Shown here in pieces: positions 22,531 to 35,567 of a stretch of 64,000 bases of DNA (positions are counted from its first letter, which is position 1; every line of letters begins with the position of its first letter). The DNA lies in contig NC_089490.1 in NCBI RefSeq assembly GCF_036850765.1, forward strand, positions 108,432,574-108,496,573. The letters are read 5' to 3'. The position numbers were made by a program, and so were the translations under genes. The notes beneath the pieces were generated by a model, which saw only the letters and a program-made list of their open reading frames with translations, had not been told where the DNA came from and ran no database searches. The stretch is from Saccopteryx bilineata. Taxonomy: Eukaryota > Chordata > Mammalia > Chiroptera > Emballonuridae.

Positions 22531-23711
22531 TAAGGTGACCGATCATCCTCCTTTAGGGAGGACAGTCCTCTTTTTGTAAGTTATGTCCTCCCTCAAAAAG
22601 TGTTCTCCTACATGTCCTCCTTTTTGATATTGGAAGACTAATCTGTAAATGTCCATATTTAGTCGATGAAGAGTTGATCCATTGTATGTGATGTGATGTA
22701 TTTGTATTTGACATGACAATTTGTCAAAGATCAGTACAGTGCAGCAAGATGCGATTATGAGATGCATGCACTCAGGGAGACCTTGAGAGTGCTTGTGATA
22801 TACCAAACATGCAAATGGCTTTGTGTACCTCTTACTGAAACACTACATGACACATATGACATTGCAGACTCACAATTATTTCTTTCTCAGTGAATATTAA
22901 ATCATAGACAGGTTAGCACAATTTATGTTTTATTAATTCATTATCTATTTAATAATTTCCAAATATGTATAATTTTATTTACAAGTATTTTCCCAAAATT
23001 TGAGTTTTAGAGTGGAAATCTAACCTCAAACCATATCTATTAATAATGCATTTTGATTAAATAGTTGCATAAAACAGACGCTTTTTAATTAGAAAATGGT
23101 AAATACACCCGAATATCATTCCAAATTAGTGGTTTTGTTTGATATTTAGTTTTACTAAATGAGTACTTTTTTCTTACAATTATTAAAAATTAATAGACAT
23201 ATAAGCATCATTACAATATAAAATATTACAAATGTTTTTATTATGCATTTATCATATTATAGTGTATTGTTGTAAGGTTGGCGGTTAATGGGGAAAGTTC
23301 AGGCCTGGGAACTTTGGCTAGGACTGCCCACAACCAAGTGCGCCAAAAGAAACTTCCCAGGAACCCTTTGGAAAAAAGTGACTGTTTGCCAGCCAGTGAG
23401 ATTTCACCACGTCATATTAGCTCGACTACCCTAGGGACCCTTTAAATATTTCCCACATGGGTCACCACTTGTGACTTCCTTGGCCTCCATCTTTCCTTGA
23501 GGCCAGGGAACCTCATCAGGCGGGATGCGTGCTCTGTACTCAATAAAGCCTTTTATTATTCCACACTTCGTGGCTCCGGCCCCTTCCTTCTTTCTCGGGG
23601 GGGAAAAATACCTTACAATTGTTGCAATGAATAAAATGTTTCTTTTATTTATGATATTTTCTTCAATTAATTTTTGTCCTCTTTTTCATTGTAAAAATGT
23701 TGGTCACTTTA
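22531..23711 (+). mobile_element. DNA transposon with TAAGGTGACC inverted ends, interrupted by a solo LTR
   Basis: Starts TAAGGTGACCGATCATCCTC. The far end GTTGGTCACTTTA inverts to TAAAGTGACCAAC. A second, internally deleted copy is at 38043-39918 with clearer ends (TAAGGTGACCAATCGTCC and GTTGGTCACCTTA). Both share an internal block around AATAAAATGTTTCTTTTATT. TA dinucleotides at the ends hint at a Tc1/mariner-like target, but the superfamily is not secure. Confidence 0.75.
23271..23617 (+). mobile_element. Solo LTR, 347 bp, with 5-bp target duplication
   Basis: TGTAAGG...CCTTACA termini are flanked by ATTGT on both sides (23266-23270 and 23618-23622). U3 has TTTAAATATTT. The AATAAA polyadenylation signal is near 23543, in CTCAATAAAGCC, which is typical of gammaretrovirus-like LTRs. 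It lies within the TAAGGTGACC DNA transposon. The second copy of that transposon (39810-39840) lacks it, an empty-site comparison. Confidence 0.92.
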
Positions 23712-23844
23712 TACTACAGCAAGGTCTTATTTTTAAAAAGATTGCTATCAATTGTGGAGATGTGAGAATTCTCTTATACTAATGGTGGGCTTAAAATTTT
23801 GAGGGATGTTTGTTATATATTGAAAGTATAAAAGTACCTGTTTC

Positions 23845-24185
23845 TTTAAAAAATTTTTTTTTTGTGTACCAGAGACAGAGAGAGTCAGAGAGAGGGACAG
23901 ACAGAGACAGAGAGGCAGCAGGAAGGGAGAGAGATGAGAAGCATCAATTCTTCCTTGTGGCACCTTAGTTGTTCATTGATTGATTTCTCTCACATGTGTC
24001 TTGACCAGGGGGCTACAGCAGATCATGTGACCCCTTGCTTGAGTCAGTGACCTTGGGCTCAAGCTGGTGAGCTTTGCTCAAACCAGATGAGCCCACACTC
24101 AAGCTGGCGACCTTGGGGTCTCGAACCTGGGTCTTCTGCATCTCACTCTGACACTCTATCCAGTGCACCACCACCTGGTCAGGCT
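23845..24185 (-). repeat. Long-form bat SINE (CAAGCTGG core)
   Basis: T tail, CAGACAGAGACAGAG, core GACCTTGGGCTCAAGCTGGT, TCTCGAACCTGGGTCTTC and head complement CACCACCTGGTCAGGC. Confidence 0.92.
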
Positions 24186-24303
24186 GTACCTATTTCTTGA
24201 TCCAACAATCCCATTCTCAGAATTTATCCTAGGGAAATAATAGAAAAAGTGCATACACACACACACACAAATGGATATAAAACTGCATTATTTATTACAT
24301 GTC

Positions 24304-24850
24304 TGTTGGGCAAATGAGTGTGTAAAATATGTATTTTTTTAGTTTGCTCACTTATTGTTAATAAATGGCACTGGGCAGCCACGTGTATTGTATGCCTGCT
24401 TTCAGAGCAAGGCAGATTGCATTCCTGCTTGGGATAGACCATTGTTTTGCTAATGTTTGCTGGAGGAGGGGTCTTTGTGGGCCCAGGCAGTTTTACAGGA
24501 AGAGCAGAGAGAATGCAGAGTGCTGAAGAAGAAATCAAGTTTTGCAGGAGAGAAAAGGGATGCAGATATGGAACCAGAGCTGAGGGGCTTTGGGAGCTTT
24601 GCTGAGACTGGTGGGGGCCTTTGATTCTAGGAGGAACTGGAGAAGATTCTCCTGGTTGTGGAACCAGAGAATGACTCAGGGCTTTGGAGCCCTGAATGAA
24701 AGTGTTTTTCCTGTGTGTTTGCTCGTCAGCAGGTGTGAGGCTTTAATAAAGGAATGGTCCACCATTTTTTGGCTCCATTGTTTCTTTACCATCTGTTCAA
24801 ATTCAATGAGAACCTGCATGGCCGTGATGGCAGTGGCCACATCCCCTTTT
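24304..24850 (+). mobile_element. Solo LTR related to the TGTTGG LTR family
   Basis: Starts TGTTGGGCAAATGAGTGTG. Contains TTTGATTCTAGGAGGAACTG, GCTTTAATAAAGGAATGG (polyadenylation region) and the block TTGGCTCCATTGTTTCTTTA, followed by an AACCTGCATGGCC-type sequence. These are shared with the LTRs at 29791 and 40388. The 3' boundary is uncertain and no target duplication was found. Confidence 0.75.
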
Positions 24851-24854
24851 CAAT

Positions 24855-25420
24855 CTTTTGTTTCAAATTCCTAATATTTTATCTCAATTTTTGACATTAG
24901 AATTCTACAACACTTGCGTTCTATGAGATCGAGTGCTGCTTCTTGGGGCCAATAAATAAAAGCTAATTGAAACAGAAAGACATTCAAATTATATAGTTAG
25001 CTTATGAAATGAGGATGACGACAGAGAAAAGATAGAGATTTGGAGACACTAGGACAATTGGGATCATGGAAAACATATTCTGGGGCAGTTAAGCATTATC
25101 CTGCCCTGTTGTCCTGGCAGAGGGAATTGGGGGGTTGATACCAGGGCTGAGGCCCTGTCAGCATTTCTGAGGAGCACAGAGGCTGCTGAAAGAAGACAAA
25201 GTAAATAAGAACTTCACTGCTCACAAAAATTCGGGGATATTTAATAGCTTCATATTCATTTTGAAATATCCCCTAAATTTTGTAAGCAGTATATTAGGGT
25301 GAACTGCACCATGTGGACATCATCTGCCCCTCTCAAATCAGATACCCACTCTAACAAGTGAACAATGAGCTTGTCAATATCAGAAACGTTCAATCCAAGA
25401 GAATTTTTTTAAAGAGTTTA
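24855..25420. other. Unique sequence, nothing recognised
   Basis: No exon or recent repeat recognised. Confidence 0.35.
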
Positions 25421-25425
25421 TATGA

Positions 25426-25545
25426 TGTGCCCTGGCCAGGTAGCTCGGTTAGTTAGAGCCTTGTTCCAAAGTTCAGAGGTTGCCAGTTCAATCCCTAGCC
25501 AGGGCACATACAGGATTAGATTGGTGTTTCCTTCTCTAAAATAAA
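25426..25545 (+). repeat. Short Ves-like SINE
   Basis: GTGCCCTGGCCAGGTAGCTC head, AGTTCAATCCCTAGCCAGGG. Confidence 0.82.
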
Positions 25546-25547
25546 AA

Positions 25548-25720
25548 GTTTACAGTATAGGGAATATAGTCAATAATATTGTAATAACTAACTAGGGGGT
25601 CAAGTGGTTACTGGAAAGATGGGGGAACACTTTGCAAAGTATATGATTGTCTAGTCACTGTGCTATACACCTGAAAGCAACACAAAATAATACTGAAAGC
25701 AGACTGTAATTAAAAAAAAT
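25548..25720 (+). mobile_element. L1 3' UTR fragment
   Basis: AGTATAGGGAATATAGTCAA and CTGTGCTATACACCTGAAAG are L1 3' UTR landmarks. Confidence 0.65.
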
Positions 25721-25721
25721 T

Positions 25722-25978
25722 TTTTTTGAGAGAGATGAGAAGCATCAACTAGTAGTTGCGCCACTTTAGTTGTTCATTGATTGCTCTTCATACGTATTTT
25801 GACCAAGGGGCTCAAGCCAGCGACTTTGGGATCATGTCGATGATCCTACACTCAAGCCAGTGACCTTGCTCTTAAGCTGATGAGCCTGCACTCAAGCCAG
25901 CAACCTCAGGGTTTTGAACTTGGAACCCAGCATTCCAGGTCAATGCTCTATCCACTATACCACCATTTTTTCAGGCTG
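25722..25978 (-). repeat. Long-form bat SINE (CAAGCCAG core)
   Basis: TTTTTTTGAGAGAGATGAG, GTTGTTCATTGATTGC, repeated CTCAAGCCAGTGACC units, degraded head. Confidence 0.8.
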
Positions 25979-26024
25979 TAATTTTAAGTTTTTTTTTAAT
26001 AAATTAACTTAAAATGGTAAAATA

Positions 26025-26640
26025 AAAAGTTTATTTGAGCCAAACTGACACTGTATGTCAGAAAGCAAGCTCTCGGATGCTCCAGAGAATAACAGTTTTG
26101 CAGCTTCTTTCATTCCTTTGAAATAAGGAGGGAACCTAAGGAAGATGACATGGAGGTGGGAGAAAGCAAGGTGGGGACTGGATTACAGCATACTTAATAT
26201 TGTGTGCTCTCTAGAGGGTTAATACCTCTTTGAGGGTATTTCAAAGGGGTGTTAATTTAGATGTACAAGAATAATAGGCAGGGCTGGATTAAAACCTTTC
26301 ACTAAAGAAGTTATAGGTGGGTTCATGACTACCCACCACGACATGCCCAGTTAGCAATTTATGATTACCCCTGTTTTCATCAACTGGCTGAACTGGGGGT
26401 CACTCTCTAAAAGAAAAGCCAGTACAGAAGTGAGAATAACAACAGGCATAAAGGCACATGGCATTCCTTTGGTCCCCGGGCTGGATTCCCAGAGCCACTT
26501 CCGCAGAGCCCCAACACCATTACTGTCCCTTTTGTGGAGCCCTATAAATAACTGAAGAAACAAGTCTTTCCTGAAACCTCATGCTTAAGCCGACCAGGGA
26601 ATGCTGACACTATTTGCTACTCTGTTCTGATAAACCTAAT
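26025..26640 (-). mobile_element. Probable old ERV LTR, minus strand
   Basis: The minus strand contains GTCAGTTTGGCTCAAATAAA, the polyadenylation region of many class I LTRs, followed upstream by LTR-like sequence (GGTGGGTAGTCATGAACCCA). Ends and target duplication were not resolved. Open frames here have no recognisable domain. Confidence 0.5.
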
Positions 26641-26724
26641 CGACTAGTCAACCAGCTAGTGTTTGGCTCCAGCCAGCTTGACTCAAACCGCTACCTGGGG
26701 AAACTGTCACCCACACTTCCCTCT

Positions 26725-26757
26725 TCCCATCAGGATCCCTCTTCCCATCAGAATCCT
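26725..26757 (+). repeat. 17-bp tandem repeat
   Basis: CCTCTTCCCATCAGGAT is followed directly by CCTCTTCCCATCAGAAT. Confidence 0.85.
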
Positions 26758-26879
26758 GTCCAGCAGCTGCTCTCCACCGGGCTGTCCTATTGTAAAGTCG
26801 TCGTTAAATGTTTCCACTAAGCTGTTAAATAATTCATAATAGAGGCGAGATTCCACCCTTAGAAGTAGAGTCTTCATTG

Positions 26880-27260
26880 TGGAATTCCAAGAACCAGGAT
26901 GGATTCCCAGAAAGAACGTCAACTGTCGCGGAGGAGCGCGGCGGGGGCGGGGTGGAGGGATGCAAAGCGAGCAGCGGCGCTGCGGGGAGTGGCGTCTGTG
27001 TGCGGCAGCTCTGGCCTCAGCCTGTGCCCAGACGGGGCACCCTACTGCTCGCTGTAGCCTGCCTGGGTTCCATCGTCCCGCCCTCACGGCGGATGGCCTG
27101 GGCAGCCTGGGAGAAACGTCCCGCTGGAACAGCACCAGGGGCAGCAGACAGCGCGCCACAAGGGCACCCAGGGGGTGGGGTGGGCCCGCAGGGGCTGAAG
27201 GACTCAACCCCCCCCCCCCCCCCAGGACCACCCGGCCAGACGCTGTGGAGGGGATTTAAG
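26880..27260. promoter_or_regulatory. GC- and CpG-rich block of unknown identity
   Basis: The only strongly CpG-rich stretch in the window outside the L1 5' UTR and the SINEs. It holds GCGGAGGAGCGCGGCGGGGG and a (C)n run near 27210. Overlapping open frames on both strands follow from the base composition. I could not identify a GABARAPL1 first exon or any other exon here. It may be a CpG island or an ERV leader. Confidence 0.4.
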
Positions 27261-27519
27261 TGATTCATTAACCTAGCGTCTGGGAGAATGTTCCAGAACA
27301 GCCGCTCTCCCCCTTCTCTTACCAGGCTTCACCTCTCTTTGAAATCCTTTTCACTACTGAACCCTGTATTTTGGATTGATAGTTGTTATCTGTTCCCACC
27401 ACAATGTATGCTCCTTGGTTTTTGCCTGCGGCTCTCTTCGCCTGACTTGAAGCCAGCCAGGTATAGTGAAGATTTGTGATCCAGAGAAGGCACCTGGAGG
27501 GAAAGGTGGATAAGTCAGT

Positions 27520-28181
27520 TGTAGGGCCAGTAGCGGTAGCCATCATCACAGCCCTCTGGCCCATGCAGGTTCGTATTTGATTCAGACAGACAGTAATGAA
27601 ACAACAGAGCCAAGAATTGGTGGACCATTACCTTTCATCCTAGCTTGCACCCAGCGGGCAAGAAATACACACAGTGGGAAAACACTTCTCTTCCATTCAG
27701 GGCTCCCAAAGCCACTGACTTATCCAAGTTTCCTAGAATTAAAGGTTTGTACCTCACCAGCCTATTCATCTCTGTTCCTCATCTCCCTCTCTCTGCCCAA
27801 ACTCTGCACAAACTGGCTTCTCCTTCAGCACTCCACCATCTGCTTCTCTTCTCTAACACATGGCCTTTCTCTGCTCTCCTCCAGCATGGGCTCCCCTACC
27901 CCATTTTATAGTGTAGAAATCAAAACCTTTAATCCAATATACAAACAAGGAAGTCTCTATATAAAGTCACTCTTCTGAGGTTTAATGGGATTCCTCATGA
28001 GAACACCCCCCCCCCTCCCGCCACCATGCAACAACAGTCAAGGGTGTGGGGAAAAGCTTAGTTTTAAAACTAAGCCTTAGGCTATAAGGATCCTGCCTGC
28101 TTACAGCCTGTCCCCTAAACCTAATGCAAACTGTAAGTGAGCAAACACATACATTATATTTGCAAACTTATTTGACCCACA
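27520..28181 (-). mobile_element. Solo LTR of the TGTTGG/CTTTACA family, minus strand
   Basis: Flanked by TCAGT at 27515-27519 and 28182-28186. On the minus strand it starts TGTGGGTCAAATAAG and ends near CTACTGGCCCTACA. It abuts a plus-strand LTR piece, as if inserted into it. Confidence 0.88.
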
Positions 28182-28381
28182 TCAGTGGCTTTGGGAGCTC
28201 TGAATGGAAAGGGAAGTGTTTTCCCACCGTTTATATTTCTTGCCTGCTGGGTGCAAGCTAGGATTAAAGCTAATGGCCCACCAGTTCTTGGCTACATTGT
28301 TTAATAACCATCTGTCCGAATCAAATGTGAACCTGCACAGGCCAGGCGGCTCTGATGGTGGCCATGGCTACTGGCTTTACA
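28182..28381 (+). mobile_element. 3' part of a plus-strand LTR (5' LTR of a short provirus)
   Basis: Contains GTGCAAGCTAGGATTAAAGC, the AACCTGCACAGGCC block and the terminus CTACTGGCTTTACA, as in the 3' ends of the other LTR copies. Upstream part is missing or unrecognised. Followed directly by non-LTR internal sequence. Confidence 0.85.
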
Positions 28382-28413
28382 TTTTGCGTAGTCTCTGGCA
28401 GGGTTTGATGCAG

Positions 28414-28964
28414 ATTGGAATGGAGCCACCACCACCTTTGAGTGGTGGAGTAGAGGACTGGCTGCTGTTATGGTTCCTCATGGCTGTCCTTTTGGGGGCC
28501 ATAGTCTGGCTGACTTTTATAGCCAAGCGTAAGGAAACCTCTGTGGAAGAGGCTGCCCAGACCTGCAAATTGAGCAGTAGAAGGAGCTGGAGCAAGTGTG
28601 GGAGAAAGAGATGCCGACCCTGGAGCTGGAGCAAACACAGGAAGAGACTGACCAAGTGCGCGAGATTCTCTTGGAAGTGGAGCAGCCGCTAGACAAGGAA
28701 TCACAGGTTCATGAGTTGCAGATTTCTCTGGATGTTGTGGAGAGCCAGCAGTGGTGGGAGGCCGGGGCGGAGGCCGGGACCAGGGCTGCAAGGCCAATGG
28801 AGCAGAAGGCAGTGACCTGGGGCTCAAGGCTGGCAGCGGGAGCTGATGTTTCCAGTTCCTCTTTGGAGGATGAGGAGAATCTGGCTGGAGTTGCAATCTG
28901 CAGTCTCCAGAAGATGAGAGCCCAGCAGCAAGGAGTACCTGCTATGCCCCTGGTAGGTTTGTGA
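28414..28964 (+). pseudogene. Broken ORF in LTR element: transmembrane segment then coiled coil
   Basis: I do not recognise this gene. From an ATG near 28420 the frame encodes a proline-rich start, one strong hydrophobic segment (WLLLWFLMAVLLGAIVWLTF) and a basic stop-transfer KRKE. After about residue 50 the plausible coding signal continues in another frame as a glutamate/glutamine-rich, heptad-like stretch (ELEQTQEETDQVREILLEVE). A TAG lies in this second frame near 28580. It resembles a small type I or III membrane protein with a cytoplasmic coiled coil, not a standard retroviral product. It could also be the membrane anchor and tail of a degraded envelope. Confidence 0.45.
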
Positions 28965-29372
28965 TTTTAGGACATAGGGTGAATGCCATCATGCTCTCCG
29001 GAGCAGAGATGGAAATGCTGACTGCCATTGCCATGTGCTCCTCCTTGGGACAGGGTAAGACCTACCAGGAAGGCAGAGATGAAGAGGGTGGCTGAGGCCT
29101 CATGTGCATGGACTGATTCCTGGACTATGACTGGAGCAGACACTGGCTCCATTGTTGGATGGACTTACGGATTTTGGACAACGAGAAGTTCCCTGATGGG
29201 GGTAGGGGGCAGCTTCTGTGGAGACCCTTCACCTGCCCTGGGAAGCTTTTCATATGGCTAGAAGGAAGTCCGAGAATATTTTGCGCTTTTGGCAACGTGC
29301 TCAGAGACTGGTGAAGTATATCTTTGTAATTGTTAAAGTTGTATGGTTTGTCATGTTGTAATTTGTATAATG

Positions 29373-29718
29373 CAGTGGTAGTAAACCTAGTCCCTACTGC
29401 CCACTAGTGGGCATTCCAGCTTTCATGGTGGGCAGTAGTGGAGCAACCAAAGTATAGATAAAAAGATAGATTTAACTATAGTAAGTTGTTTTATAAAAAT
29501 TTATTCTGCCAAACTTAGCGAAAATCCAACATAAAGTACTTGGTAAGTAATTATTATTATATGCCTTAACTTGCTGTACTCTGCTTTATAAATTTTATAA
29601 AGTTACTTTCCTATTTTATAAATCACCATTACTGTGGAACTGGTGGGCGGCTAGACAATTTTACTACTAACAGAGATACAAAAGTGGGTGGTAGGTATAA
29701 AAAGGTTGACTACCCCTG
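29373..29718. mobile_element. Non-autonomous hAT element, 346 bp
   Basis: Ends CAGTGGTAGTAAACC and (inverted) CAGGGGTAGTCAACC. Target duplication GTATAATG / GTGTAATG (7 of 8). Sits inside the LTR-element internal region. Confidence 0.88.
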
Positions 29719-29790
29719 GTGTAATGTGCTTAATTTCCTGGTGCAGGAATACCTGTGCTTTAGATTGTGAAGCGAGCAAAAGGGGTGGAA

Positions 29791-30483
29791 TGTTGGTCAA
29801 ATATGTTTGTAAATATGATATATATGTTTGCTTGCTTATAGTTTGCATTAGGTGTGGGGACGGGCTGTAAGCAGGCAGGGTAGTTATAGCCTAAGGCTTA
29901 GTTTTAAGACTAAGCTTTTTCCACACCCTTGACTGATTGCATGATGTGGGGTGGTGCACTCTCATGAGGAATTCCATTATGCCTCAGATAAGTGACTTTG
30001 TATCAGAGACTTCTTTATTTGTATATTGGATTATAGGTTTTGATTTCTACACTATAAAATGGGGGCAGACCAGGAGCTTGTTCTCTCTTGATTCCTGAGA
30101 TTAGCATTAGAGGAGAGAGGAGAGAAAGGAGAGCAGAGAAAGGTCATGTGGAGGAGGCCAGGAGAAGTAGCCAAGATGGTGGAGTGCTGAGGGAGAAGCC
30201 AGTTTGTGCAGAGTTTATGCAGAGAGAAGGAGATGGGAAACAGAGGTGAATAAGGCTGGTAGGTAGAAACCTTTGATTCTAGGAAACTCTGATAAGTCAG
30301 TAGCTTTGTGAGCACTGAATGAGTGGGTTTTGGAGTCCAGTGTGTGTTTACTTGCCTGAGGGGTGCAAGCTAGGATTAAAGCTAATGGCCCACCAGTTCT
30401 TGGCTCCATTGTTTCATTACCGCCTGTCCTAACCAAACATGGGCCCAGTGGCTGTGATGGTAGCCATGGTTACTGGTCATACA
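29791..30483 (+). mobile_element. Complete LTR of the TGTTGG family (3' LTR of the short provirus)
   Basis: Begins TGTTGGTCAAATATGTTTG right after the polypurine tract. TATA box CTATAAAATGGGGG at about 30052. ATTAAAG polyadenylation-type signal near 30376. The 3' end is degraded (ACTGGTCATACA). Confidence 0.9.
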
Positions 30484-31355
30484 ATCTGGATTTCCCTTGT
30501 GGTCAAGAAAGGGGTTACCTGGTTTGTCTATGTCTTCCTAGAAATGTCCTGTTATAGTCATCTGGGAATACTCGGGTACAAGGTTGGGTATACTCTTTGG
30601 TAGGTCCTTGGAGGTCCAGTCACAGCTGTAGCTCTAAGTCTCTAGATCTGGACAGAATGGTGCCATTCAGGGCTTTCAAATTGTTTCAAGTAAGTCTGAA
30701 AACAACTTCAGCCCAGTTAGAGCTGACTTCCAATAAATGGTTGTTGGAACTAACCCAGAAATTAAATTTCTATCTCCTTTTAGCCTGGTAGGGAGAACTC
30801 AAGAGTTTAAATTTAGCTTGAGTAATGGTGGCTTTGGTTATGGTTAGTGGGCATAATGGTTAATGCAAGTAAAAGCTTTGTTCCAGAAATTAATTGGGAT
30901 CCCTGAACAGCCTACATGGCTTAACAGACCGGTGAGCGATCCACATTTGTCAGGCATATAGGATTTACCAAGATCTTCAAGCAGCCCACCTTTGTGACCC
31001 AGGGAACTGTAAGCAAAGCCTTTGTACTCCAAGGACAGAATGCTTCTCCCTCTGACTATAATTCAGTTAACTTTCACTATGATCTGATTAGCTCTTCCTA
31101 GAAATTCCAAAACCCTTACCTAACCTTTTCTTCCCTTTAAAGAAAGGTTGGTTGAGGATAGGGCTTTGAGATTATTTGGGACCCTAACCTCTGTCTCCCC
31201 AGATTGCCAGCCATCTGAATAGACACTCATAAAAATTCAATCCCTGTCCTTCCTTTTTTGGATGAATCAGTGACAGGCAGCACAGACTTTGCTTTTTTCC
31301 AGTTTCCAGACTATCAAATAAATCTATCTGCCAGCTCACTTCAAGATAAAGGAAT
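30484..31355. other. Unassigned sequence
   Basis: No confident gene or repeat. Short open frames have no known domain. Confidence 0.3.
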
Positions 31356-31490
31356 AGCCCTGGCTGGATAGCATAGTTGGGTGGAGTGTCTTCCCAATTG
31401 GGTTTGATCCCCAGTCAGGGCATATGCAGAAACAGATCCATTATTTCTCTCTCTCTCTCTCTAAAACAAATCAATAGAAAAATTTTAAGT
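31356..31490 (+). repeat. Short Ves-like SINE
   Basis: GCCCTGGCTGGATAGCATAG head, GGTTTGATCCCCAGTCAGGG, (CT)n. Confidence 0.82.
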
Positions 31491-31984
31491 TATTTGTATC
31501 TACTTTATAAAAAGTGCCAAATAGTTCTAGATTTGTTAAGACAAGCACTGTGCCAGCAGCTGTCTTCTGTTGCCCTCCCAATTTTCCTTTTTTTCCAGAA
31601 GCAGTATTTGTCTCTGCATTTCAAAACAGCAAGTTTACAATACATTTTTATGTTTATTTTTTGATATTAAGCCTTATTATTGATTTCCAACACAGAGATT
31701 TAGCTTTTTTCTCTCCCTTATCACATACTCACACTTTTCCAGTCCCATCATCCTTCTAATATGGTTATTTTCATTTTAGGTAGATCAATATTTCTGGTAA
31801 AGAATATTGAATGAAGAATTGGAATCCATCTTTTCCACTGAATGAGCTTTAGATGGCATCCTAAATATTCTGAAAGTTAGCAAAAAAAAAAAAAAAAGGT
31901 TCCGTTTGTCTATCTTTACTGACTCTAAGGATATTTATAAAATATCCTTATTTATATATCCCACCCTATTTATAAAACTGAACT

Positions 31985-32043
31985 TTTTATCAGTGTGAAG
32001 AGTGTTCTATCCGAGGAGACTCTTTCTATGTTGAAGGCAGCTG
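31985..32043 (-). pseudogene. TMEM52B: Stranded original 3' end of TMEM52B coding sequence
   Basis: On the minus strand, just past the LTR and its AAAAG duplication, the sequence reads CAGCTGCCTTCAACATAGAA. In the TMEM52B frame this is Q-L-P-S-T-stop, then K-E-S-P-R-I. It aligns with the known mammalian tail QLPPTEKESTRIVDSWN. A glutamate codon has become TAG. The segment is cut off from the reading frame by the LTR. Confidence 0.85.
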
Positions 32044-32048
32044 CTTTT

Positions 32049-34466
<2,418 letters not shown>

Positions 34467-34885
34467 TTATAAGATTTTAATTTCAAGGCTTTCACTTTAC
34501 ATAGATACTTCCTTGTTTTGTCAGCAAGACTAAGTCAGTTGATTACAAAAGTTACCAAGAAATTCAATGTGGTTTGGAGGGGTTGCTTTTCACTTTCCTG
34601 AAGTAATCTCTATAGGCTATTTCTAGAGCTGATCTCAGAATGTGCACAGTAATCTGTCGAAGTTGGCCGAGATGGTATTGAAATAGGAAATCCTGGCATG
34701 TTGCCACATATGGTAGCCATAAAGTAAAGAAACCTCACTCCATGTGATGCCAGGTAAGTAGGCTGGCTGTCTCACACATTTTTCCTGCTGTCAAATATTT
34801 TAAAACTAAAAACCCTTAAAAAGCTCCTCTGAGAAAAATTAAGTCCCCTTTAAATGTCTTTGTGGGTATTGTAGCTGAAACTTAC

Positions 34886-34924
34886 CAAATATACCAGAGA
34901 TGTACCTCATCTGTCCTCAGGCAA
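34886..34924 (-). CDS. TMEM52B: TMEM52B coding exon 3 (39 bp micro-exon)
   Basis: Acceptor TTATTCATAG, then TTGCCTGAGGACAGATGAGG. Codons give C-L-R-T-D-E-V-H-L-W-Y-I and two bases of the next W. Donor TG/GTAAGT at 34885. It corresponds to CLTTDWVHLWYIW of human; the first W is replaced by E here. Luminal segment leading into the membrane helix. Confidence 0.92.
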
Positions 34925-35567
34925 CTATGAATAAAAAATACTTTTTTTTTTTTTGCAATAAGAATATAGTCAATGACTGCTATGATTCCAGAATGAGAAC
35001 AGTAAGTTACAACAATTACAATACCTTGTTATAATAAGAGCTTATCAGGTTATATTGACTTCAACACAACCAGCTGAATCTACTATGTAATAGGATACCT
35101 TAAATAGTTTTATACTATAGATGGCTTTGTATAAATTATTTTGAAAATCATTATTAGACTAAAGTTATGATAATGAAATAGTGTTAATAGAAAATGTAAC
35201 CATGACCGTTGTAAACAATTACTATGAGAATTACCAAGAAAGAACTTTCAGTGCACAAAGAATAAGTTGGAAAATGAATGTAAAAGTTAAGGTTTTTATA
35301 TATTTGAGGTCAATAAAATTTAAACATAAAAAACTTCAATTATAAGCATGCAAACAACACAACAAAGTTTGTAATTTGTTTTACAAGTTGTTGCAAAAGG
35401 AGCCACCATAACCATAAAAGCTCTCACCATAAAAAGGGCCCTAAATTTTCAGATCCAGATTCAAAATCGGTATACGTAACAGCTGAAGTCAAACAAAACA
35501 GGAGGACAATGTAGAAACCAACTTTATCATGATGTCAGCTAATTAAATATTCTGAATTAACTAAGAC

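Larger units (their letters stand above)
28382..29790 (+). mobile_element. Internal region of a short non-autonomous LTR element
   Basis: Lies between an LTR 3' end and a complete LTR in the same orientation. Just before the second LTR is AAAAGGGGTGGAA (29778-29790), a textbook polypurine tract. Only about 1.06 kb remains after removing an hAT insertion (29373-29718). I recognise no gag, protease, polymerase or integrase motif. A plausible primer-binding site begins TGGCAGGG at about 28395, slightly displaced from the LTR. Confidence 0.75.

Noticed and set aside
26707..27259. Frames of 126-174 codons across the CpG-rich block
   Set aside because: Composition-driven and mutually overlapping; no splice sites or homology recognised. 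GABARAPL1 exon 1 was looked for and not found.
27577..27978. 133-codon frame also seen at 39211-39687, 48500-48932 and 51915-52274
   Set aside because: Recurring translation of the LTR; each copy has different stops, so no sign of a conserved protein.
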